Positions 8,237 through 12,974 of a DNA stretch of 12,974 bases are shown here, one piece after another. The DNA comes from Cellvibrionales bacterium UBA1969 (GTDB lineage: Bacteria > Pseudomonadota > Gammaproteobacteria > Pseudomonadales > UBA7434): contig DDDX01000085.1 in assembly GCA_002339085.1 (NCBI GenBank), forward strand, positions 1 to 12,974, given 5' to 3'. Every line of letters begins with the position of its first letter. Position 1 is the stretch's first letter. The notes beneath the pieces were generated by a model that was not told the origin of the DNA, made no database searches, and saw nothing but the letters and a program-made list of their open reading frames with translations. The position numbers were made by a program, and so were the translations under genes.

Positions 8237-8936
8237 CTACGCAGACATCACCCGCAATGGTTTGTGGGATAATAACCCAGCATTAGTGCAGTTGTTAGGG
8301 CTATGTCCCTTACTAGGGGTGTCAAATTCGGTGGTTAATTCTATCGGCTTAGGCCTAGCCACAATTTTTGTTTTAGTCGCCTCAAATACTTTCGTATCAA
8401 TTATTAAGAATGTCACACCATCTGCAATACGCTTGCCAACATTTGTCATGATTATTGCCGCCGCAGTCACATGCATTGAATTATTAATGCAGGCCTATAC
8501 CTATGAGCTTTACGAAATTCTTGGGATATTTTTACCTTTAATCACCACAAATTGTTTGATTCTAGGTCGCGCAGATGGCTTTGCCTGTAAGAACGCGGTT
8601 AGCGCATCGATTTACGATGGCTTAATGATGGGTATTGGTTTCGCCTTAGCTTTATATCTGTTAGGCGCAATGCGTGAACTGATTGGTACCGGCGCACTAT
8701 TTGCAAATATGGATTTATTATTCGGTCCTGCAGCAGTCGACTGGAAAATAACTTTTTCCGCTGATTATCCTCAATTCTTATTGGCCATTTTGCCACCGGG
8801 CGCTTTCATCCTCACCGGATTAATTATTGCCGGGAAAAACTTCATTGATTATCAAATAAAACAACGCCAAGATGCACGTTCAGAAGGCGTAGAAAAAGTA
8901 TCAAGGCGAGTAAGAGTAACGGGCAAAATAGATTAG
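8229..8936 (+). CDS. rsxE: Electron transport complex membrane subunit RsxE (RnfE)
   Basis: Integral-membrane partner of RsxA, with about six hydrophobic helices in 235 residues. It mirrors RsxA: LGLCPLLGVSNS with C26 and LITTNCLILGRA with C109 form the other half of the membrane 2Fe-2S ligand set. The C-terminal half has LYLLGAMRELIGTGALF, then PPGAFILTGLIIAG and a basic cytoplasmic tail. It overlaps rsxG by 8 bp and is the last gene of the operon. In E. coli and many pseudomonads nth (endonuclease III) follows; here the next gene is convergent, 10 bp beyond the stop, and no nth is in the window. Confidence 0.97.
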   Translation: MANYADITRNGLWDNNPALVQLLGLCPLLGVSNSVVNSIGLGLATIFVLVASNTFVSIIKNVTPSAIRLPTFVMIIAAAVTCIELLMQAYTYELYEILGIFLPLITTNCLILGRADGFACKNAVSASIYDGLMMGIGFALALYLLGAMRELIGTGALFANMDLLFGPAAVDWKITFSADYPQFLLAILPPGAFILTGLIIAGKNFIDYQIKQRQDARSEGVEKVSRRVRVTGKID

Positions 8937-8946
8937 TAAGTAACGA

Positions 8947-9735
8947 CTAGTGCTTCACTGAACGGCATAAAGATAGCAACTCGCCTCGCTGGCATACTTG
9001 ACGTAACCGATAGCGATGCTGATCACTGGGATAATGTGCCATTAATTGATCGCCGATCAGTAAGGCCTGTTCAAATGACTGCGTGTCGAGATACAGATGC
9101 CAAGAAAAAATCAACCATGCTTCTTTTATGACTTGATCCCCAGCTACTGCTTGCTCAATAATAGCATCCATTATAGCTTGCGCCTTAGCAGTTTCAGCTT
9201 GGTGATAATAACTCCGCGCAACCAAGACCTGCAAACCATCATCGACCAATAACTCCCTCGCTTTCGCATCGACCAATTGTGTAATGACACGCTGGTAATC
9301 ACCTTGCAAATAATGAATTTGAGCGAGCGTATAAACCGCTTCGCTTCTAGTCACCAAGTCTAAGTATTTGCTCGCAACAATTTTCTCATAAGCCTCTATC
9401 GCCCTAGGGTATTTTTGCTGGTGAGAAAACGTGTAGGCCAATAAGCGTAACAACTGATCCGCTTCATAACCACTACTGCATGACTGTTTAGCTGCAGTCA
9501 GAAGATCATGTTCAGCCTCGACCACTCTTTGCAGTCGAATTAATTCATGGCTCTGATCTAAAGCTCGCTGACAAGCCGTGCCCAGCGTTTGTGGCTGTTG
9601 ATCAGGGGGCGTCGCGCGGTTTGCTGTTGTTAAATTTGTGCAGGCAGATGTCAGAAACGCCATGACTAAACAACTCATCAAAAACGCGACAGAACCCGCC
9701 TTATTATTGCTTCTTATCGACATAAATTTAATCAT
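8947..9735 (-). CDS. TPR-repeat lipoprotein, function unknown
   Basis: A 262-residue protein with an N-terminal signal peptide: basic start, hydrophobic run at about 15-29, and lipobox LTSAC giving a lipidated C32. After a Thr/Pro/Gln linker (about 33-52) the rest is helical tetratricopeptide repeats. The clearest units are near 95-120 (LLAYTFSHQQKYPRAIEAYE), 132-156 (EAVYTLAQIHYLQGDYQRVI), 166-190 and 205-235. TPR lipoproteins serve as scaffolds for envelope complexes; the repeat style recalls TPR proteins associated with TonB systems, but no tonB/exbB/exbD genes are near. It starts 14 bp after the flavoenzyme gene and is probably its operon partner. ATG 9735 was chosen, but neither it nor in-frame ATG 9723 has a clear Shine-Dalgarno; both leave an intact signal peptide. 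The family is clear, the role is not. Confidence 0.85.
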   Translation of the reverse strand: MIKFMSIRSNNKAGSVAFLMSCLVMAFLTSACTNLTTANRATPPDQQPQTLGTACQRALDQSHELIRLQRVVEAEHDLLTAAKQSCSSGYEADQLLRLLAYTFSHQQKYPRAIEAYEKIVASKYLDLVTRSEAVYTLAQIHYLQGDYQRVITQLVDAKARELLVDDGLQVLVARSYYHQAETAKAQAIMDAIIEQAVAGDQVIKEAWLIFSWHLYLDTQSFEQALLIGDQLMAHYPSDQHRYRLRQVCQRGELLSLCRSVKH

Positions 9736-9749
9736 TCAGGCAATAGACG

Positions 9750-11234
9750 TTATTCGGTCGCCACTGCTGCTACTGTCCTTCCGGCCCAGCGGCCAAAAAA
9801 TGTCACATCAGCTACCGACATACCGCTGGCATAACCATCGCCGGTTCTTGGCATGCCGGCAGTGGTTCGGCCGGCTGCATATAAGCCTTTAATGACCTCA
9901 CGTTCTCCCGTCAATACTTCACCGCTTGGCAGTGTATCTAAGCCGCCAAGGGTAAACATGGAGTACATAGCACCTCGACCAAGACTGCAATCAAGCGCTG
10001 CAAAAGGCCCCTCAATTGGCTCTAACCATTCAGGTATCTTATGGAACTTTGGGTCCTCACTTTTAGCCGCATAATGATTATAAAACTCGACCGTTTGTTG
10101 CAAGGACATTTCAGGTAGACCTAACTCAGTCTCTAATTCAGCCAGTGTTTCACCCGTTCCTGCAATATCTGCACCCATATAATTGCTATCTTGGTAATCG
10201 CCAATATCGTTAATGCTGAAGACCAAGAATATCCTATCACCAGGCTGTTGCAAACAGTAATTACCGACTCGGCTGTGGTAACAGTCTTCGTTGATAAACC
10301 GTTGACCGGCTGAGTTGACAAAGATACCTTTAGTCAAGCTGGCTGGCGGATAAAAAGGCAAGGTAGTGAGACCCTCATGCATATTAATGGCAGCACCGCC
10401 TGCCCCCATACCCATGAGAATTCCCGCGCCATCGTCACCAGGGTTACCAGTTGGTGCATTGCATTTAGACAGCATTGGCGCATAGCGCTTGAGCATATCC
10501 TCATTCATAACAAAACCACCCGCGCATAGCACCACACCTTTACGGGTTTTTATATTTAGCTCTTGTTGATTTTGTCTAACGACAATACCTTTCACTTCGC
10601 CATCGCTATCTTGAATTAAGGTCAAGGCCCTCGTTTCATATTCAACATTTATCTGACGACGCTCGACATTCTCTGTCATTATCTTCATGAACAAAGGCCC
10701 GCCATTATCGCCCTGAACATGTAGATTATGGCCGCGAGGAACCGGCTTAGCGACTTGATTAAACGGCCATACTTTTTCATTGCCTGTATATAAAATACCA
10801 TCGTCGGTAGTGACCATGATGGCTCGCTCTTTAAACTCGGTATCTTTAAACGGCACACCCTGCTCAACTAACCAATTAAAATGCGAAACACCACCTTCAG
10901 AAAAAACACGGATCTTATCATCGTCACCTTGCTCGCCATTGCAAAGTTTTAAATAATTATAAATATTTTCGGTCGAGTCCTCATAGCCGCAGGCTTTTTG
11001 TACGCGCGTCCCACCATTTCCGCCGAGATAAATCTCAGCACTAGACATAGCGGTCGATCCTCCCGAAGAACTGGCTAATTCAAATATTGTCACCTCTGCA
11101 CCGGCATCACTCGCCTCTATCGCTGCGCAAGCTCCGGCGCCGCCAAAGCCAATAACAGCGACATCTAATTCTTGATGCCATTTCGTAATATCTTGATAAC
11201 GTCTTGGCTGGGTAGGTTTGGATTTTTCTGACAT
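9750..11234 (-). CDS. FAD-dependent oxidoreductase of the fumarate reductase / 3-ketosteroid dehydrogenase family
   Basis: A 494-residue flavoenzyme of the FAD_binding_2 type. The Rossmann motif is DVAVIGFGGAGACAAIEASD (24-43) with the acidic ribose-binding E52, then SSGGSTAMSSAEIYLGG. A second FAD segment is GVVLCAGGF (233-241); FINEDCYHSR (313-322) lies in the substrate region. The C-terminal FAD end is GLYAAGRTTAGMPRTG (450-465), followed by DGYASGMSVADVTFFGRWAG. The Y468-x-S470 pair and Y319 resemble the active-site Tyr/Tyr/Ser set I recall for delta4-(5alpha)-3-ketosteroid dehydrogenases; this is a recollection, not an alignment. It likely introduces or removes a double bond next to a ring ketone in the cytoplasm; a true fumarate reductase is less likely because no heme domain or signal peptide is present. 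ATG 11234 has AGG 8 nt upstream. It sits between the membrane HExxH gene and the TPR lipoprotein gene. Confidence 0.85.
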   Translation of the reverse strand: MSEKSKPTQPRRYQDITKWHQELDVAVIGFGGAGACAAIEASDAGAEVTIFELASSSGGSTAMSSAEIYLGGNGGTRVQKACGYEDSTENIYNYLKLCNGEQGDDDKIRVFSEGGVSHFNWLVEQGVPFKDTEFKERAIMVTTDDGILYTGNEKVWPFNQVAKPVPRGHNLHVQGDNGGPLFMKIMTENVERRQINVEYETRALTLIQDSDGEVKGIVVRQNQQELNIKTRKGVVLCAGGFVMNEDMLKRYAPMLSKCNAPTGNPGDDGAGILMGMGAGGAAINMHEGLTTLPFYPPASLTKGIFVNSAGQRFINEDCYHSRVGNYCLQQPGDRIFLVFSINDIGDYQDSNYMGADIAGTGETLAELETELGLPEMSLQQTVEFYNHYAAKSEDPKFHKIPEWLEPIEGPFAALDCSLGRGAMYSMFTLGGLDTLPSGEVLTGEREVIKGLYAAGRTTAGMPRTGDGYASGMSVADVTFFGRWAGRTVAAVATE

Positions 11235-11275
11235 GTGCTTGACCTATTAACTGGTTGATCTATGAAAATTCACTG

Positions 11276-11968
11276 CTACAAAAAAATAAGAAAAAAACTC
11301 ATCATTGTTGTGACCACTCCCGACAACATGGCGATGTTTAAAATGGCAGGGCCTTGACCTAAGTGCGCCATCAATGATTCCATGGCTGAATGACCACTGC
11401 TGGCCAATTTAATCACTGGGAACTCAATCACTGACACATAAAATGTCATGCCTATCGCGACAGCTAAAAGCATTATCCTACCAATACTGTCCATTGGAAT
11501 AATAAAATAAATTGCCATTAAAAAAAGAATATTTCCTACAGTACCACCAATACTCATCGACAAGAATTGCTTTTTAGTATTACTTTTATAATCAAAATCA
11601 AAAAATAATGGCGCAGGCTTTTCTTTAACTGTGTAGTCAGCACCCGAAACAAATGCGCCTAAAAAGTGGCTCCATTCATGTAGAATATGGGCCATAGTAA
11701 TGCCAAATAAAATCGAGGCAAATACTGAAAAGCCTGACGCAAAGACTAAATCTGATACTAGCCGCCATGCATCTGAGGCCGCCCATAAAGCGAGTGCAGC
11801 GACAAAGACAAGACCATGAACAGCAAACTGCATGCGTAAATTGCGTCGATTGACCGCTACTGGATTGCAATCTTGGTTAATGCCGAAGGCCTGCTCTATA
11901 TTAGCGGCAGCTTGGTCATCAGAAATTGATTGTTTTTTCGATGGCTCGTTATTTATCTTATTATTCAT
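11276..11968 (-). CDS. Integral-membrane HExxH protein resembling M50 (site-2) metalloproteases
   Basis: A 230-residue protein from ATG 11968. A polar N-terminal 45 residues precede about five hydrophobic segments (roughly 46-64, 74-97, 138-158, 163-185 and 205-230). A helix contains HILHEWSHFLG with HExxH at H97, E98, H101. Downstream, SIGGTVGNILF (139-149) resembles the M50 AGPxxN motif in order and spacing. The usual third metal ligand, Asp of an NxxPxxxLDG motif, is not present; the matching place appears to read EFPVIKLASSGHS. The protein may thus use another ligand or be inactive. Family knowledge suggests intramembrane or juxtamembrane proteolysis; the substrate is unknown. An in-frame GTG at 11974 would add two residues, but GGTG 5 nt before ATG 11968 favours the shorter form. 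The flavoenzyme gene follows after 41 bp. Confidence 0.7.
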   Translation of the reverse strand: MNNKINNEPSKKQSISDDQAAANIEQAFGINQDCNPVAVNRRNLRMQFAVHGLVFVAALALWAASDAWRLVSDLVFASGFSVFASILFGITMAHILHEWSHFLGAFVSGADYTVKEKPAPLFFDFDYKSNTKKQFLSMSIGGTVGNILFLMAIYFIIPMDSIGRIMLLAVAIGMTFYVSVIEFPVIKLASSGHSAMESLMAHLGQGPAILNIAMLSGVVTTMMSFFLIFL

Positions 11969-11990
11969 GATCACACCAATTGAGACAGTA

Positions 11991-12013
11991 CTCAGTAGTA
12001 GAGAATTACTGAG
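11991..12013. repeat. Inverted repeat in the leader of the HExxH gene
   Basis: Perfect 7-bp arms CTCAGTA (11991-11997) and TACTGAG (12007-12013) enclose a 9-nt centre. The repeat lies 23 bp upstream of the ATG at 11968 and just downstream of a -10-like element on the - strand, so it could be a 5' mRNA hairpin or a dyad operator. No T-run follows on either strand, so it is not a standard terminator. Confidence 0.5.
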
Positions 12014-12015
12014 CC

Positions 12016-12024
12016 ATATTATCA
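12016..12024 (-). promoter_or_regulatory. Possible promoter of the HExxH-flavoenzyme-TPR operon
   Basis: Read on the - strand the bases are TGATAATAT, containing GATAAT (five of six matches to the -10 consensus). No good -35 hexamer lies at 16-18 bp. Transcription would begin near 12010, at the edge of the CTCAGTA/TACTGAG inverted repeat. The prediction is weak. Confidence 0.3.
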
Positions 12025-12029
12025 GTTCC

Positions 12030-12060
12030 TTGAATGGCTTTTATTAGCAATTCCATTCAA
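12030..12060. repeat. Inverted repeat with 8-bp perfect arms and TATTAGCA in its loop
   Basis: TTGAATGG (12030-12037) is the reverse complement of CCATTCAA (12053-12060), with a 15-nt spacer. The spacer carries the octamer TATTAGCA at 12042-12049, repeated in the next inverted repeat. It lies between the sulfotransferase stop and the HExxH gene. No T-run follows on the - strand. Confidence 0.55.
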
Positions 12061-12062
12061 AT

Positions 12063-12093
12063 AATAACCAATATTAGCAGGTTATTGTTAACC
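12063..12093. repeat. Overlapping inverted repeats downstream of the sulfotransferase gene
   Basis: AATAACC (12063-12069) pairs with GGTTATT (12080-12086) across a 10-nt loop containing TATTAGCA (12072-12079). The GGTTA of the second arm (12080-12084) can alternatively pair with TAACC (12089-12093). The two structures exclude each other. On the - strand this is the first structure after the sulfotransferase stop and is followed by ATTTG; it could be a weak terminator, but the stems are AT-rich and there is no real T-tract. Confidence 0.45.
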
Positions 12094-12101
12094 GACGATC
12101 T

Positions 12102-12974
12102 CTATGACTCTAACTTGACTTGATAGCTGTCAATATAGTCTTTGGCCTGCTGTTTTAGCGTTTCAGTATCCATGCCCCAATCTTCAGGTCGATAACTGTG
12201 CTTGCCATGTTTGCCTTTTGGCTTTTCAGCCAAATAATCATGGATCGCCTGTTGGTACTGCTCGCTAAAGGTCTTGCCCGATTGTTGATAAACCGCCGCC
12301 AAAGCTTTCACAGGATCGTTCATCAGATCACTAAAATGTAAGTCGATAAATCGCTCAGGTAATTCGCCAGCTTGACGTCGACGATACACGTCCATCATCA
12401 TGTCATTTCTGGCATTACCCGCCAATTCCAACAACTGTTCGGAATTTTCTCTATCGCTTCGCATGTATCTTGTCGCGGCTAAGGTCGACATACCAGAGGG
12501 AACTGTTTTTAATGGATCTCGGTGATTGAGAATAATCCATGCATCAGGGTAGATCGAAAACACCAAATCTAACATGGGCAAATAGGTGGGTGTTTTTAAT
12601 ACCCAATGCGGCACTTTTTTTTGTGGATGTTTTTCCCGGTATTCATACTGCATGACTTGCATGATAACTTTTTGGTATTTCATCGCCGCTTCAGGATCCA
12701 TTGGAAAGGTCTGCACGTCGTGAAGCACCCACCAGAGCATGCCACCAAAAGACGGTTTTTGCACACCGATACATTCATCGGGAATATCCGATCGCAACTC
12801 ATGAATAGCGGCCATTTGCGGGCAAATATCTAACCACAAATCTTGCTCACACTCCGTCAGTTGTAACAGGACTTCATCGTCACCCAAGTCATTAGTAGGA
12901 TGAAAAGCTTTCCATGCAATAGGCGCAAGTGAATCGGCGTCCTGACCTAATAATTCCAACGTGATTGTCGTGCC
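12102..12974 (-). CDS. PAPS-dependent sulfotransferase family protein, 5' end outside window
   Basis: The frame is open to the right edge, so the N-terminus is missing; 290 residues are visible. The fragment begins GTTIT, the end of the family's 5'-phosphosulfate-binding loop (usually ...SGTT), followed by LELLGQDADSLAPIAWKAF. WVLKTPTYL (about 124-132) and IILNHRDPLKTVPSGMS (about 147-163) follow. In the latter, R152 and S160 fit the 3'-phosphate-binding Arg/Ser of sulfotransferases. The C-terminal KGKHGKHSYRPEDWGMD is typical of the bacterial Sulfotransfer_3 type. Such enzymes move sulfate from PAPS to a hydroxyl; the acceptor cannot be told from sequence. The in-frame TTG at 12957-12959 is not a credible start because the conserved PAPS loop lies upstream of it. 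A 127-bp spacer with inverted repeats separates it from the next gene, so it is probably a separate or attenuated transcription unit. Confidence 0.85.
   Translation of the reverse strand, partial: GTTITLELLGQDADSLAPIAWKAFHPTNDLGDDEVLLQLTECEQDLWLDICPQMAAIHELRSDIPDECIGVQKPSFGGMLWWVLHDVQTFPMDPEAAMKYQKVIMQVMQYEYREKHPQKKVPHWVLKTPTYLPMLDLVFSIYPDAWIILNHRDPLKTVPSGMSTLAATRYMRSDRENSEQLLELAGNARNDMMMDVYRRRQAGELPERFIDLHFSDLMNDPVKALAAVYQQSGKTFSEQYQQAIHDYLAEKPKGKHGKHSYRPEDWGMDTETLKQQAKDYIDSYQVKLES

Noticed and set aside
3302..8936. rsx genes as nqr (Na+-NQR) subunits
   Set aside because: RsxA/D/E/G are homologous to Nqr subunits, but the order A-B-C-D-G-E, the RsxB ferredoxin and the RsxC double 4Fe-4S motifs identify Rnf/Rsx; no NqrF is present.
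8949..8959. AGTG-CTT-CACT as a terminator between rsxE and the TPR gene
   Set aside because: The stem is only 4 bp with a 3-nt loop, has no T-tract, and lies inside the TPR coding sequence.
12957..12959. TTG as the true start of the sulfotransferase
   Set aside because: The upstream codons encode GTTIT, part of the conserved PAPS-binding loop, so the gene continues beyond the window.
1..12974. Mobile elements, CRISPR arrays, tRNA or rRNA genes
   Set aside because: No transposase or integrase motifs, no regularly spaced long repeats and no cloverleaf-like sequence were seen; coding covers nearly all of the window.

Overview
The window looks like ordinary chromosome from a gammaproteobacterium of moderate-to-low GC, probably marine and aerobic. 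Its MetRS and Rsx/Rnf proteins read very close to the Escherichia/Pseudomonas/Vibrio versions. The other gene types (short GlpD, ketosteroid-dehydrogenase-like flavoprotein, PAPS sulfotransferase) are common in marine gammaproteobacteria. I cannot name a genus from sequence alone.

Left part, + strand (1-8936): the 3' part of a GlpD-type FAD-dependent glycerol-3-phosphate dehydrogenase enters from the left edge. It lacks the usual C-terminal domain. A 130-bp gap with a possible promoter follows, then metG. Only 32 bp after metG begins a complete six-gene rsxABCDGE (rnfABCDGE) operon, with gaps of 4-27 bp and one 8-bp overlap. All Rsx cofactor ligands I could check are present: membrane Cys in RsxA and RsxE, twelve cluster Cys in RsxB, eight in RsxC, and the flavinylation Thr in RsxD and RsxG. 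The complex should therefore be functional as an NADH/ferredoxin (or SoxR-reducing) electron-transfer pump. The nth gene that commonly follows rsxE in enterics and pseudomonads is absent here.

Right part, - strand (8947-12974): four genes run toward rsxE. In transcription order they are a PAPS-type sulfotransferase (5' end off the window), a 127-bp spacer rich in inverted repeats, an integral-membrane HExxH protein resembling M50 peptidases, a 3-ketosteroid-dehydrogenase-like FAD enzyme, and a TPR lipoprotein. The last three are 41 bp and 14 bp apart and look like one operon. The TPR gene and rsxE converge with only 10 bp between their stop codons and no visible terminator.

The left part is conventional. 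The least explained part is the -strand trio (membrane metalloprotease-like protein, steroid-dehydrogenase-like flavoenzyme, TPR lipoprotein) with its structured leader. I found no mobile element, CRISPR array, tRNA or rRNA.
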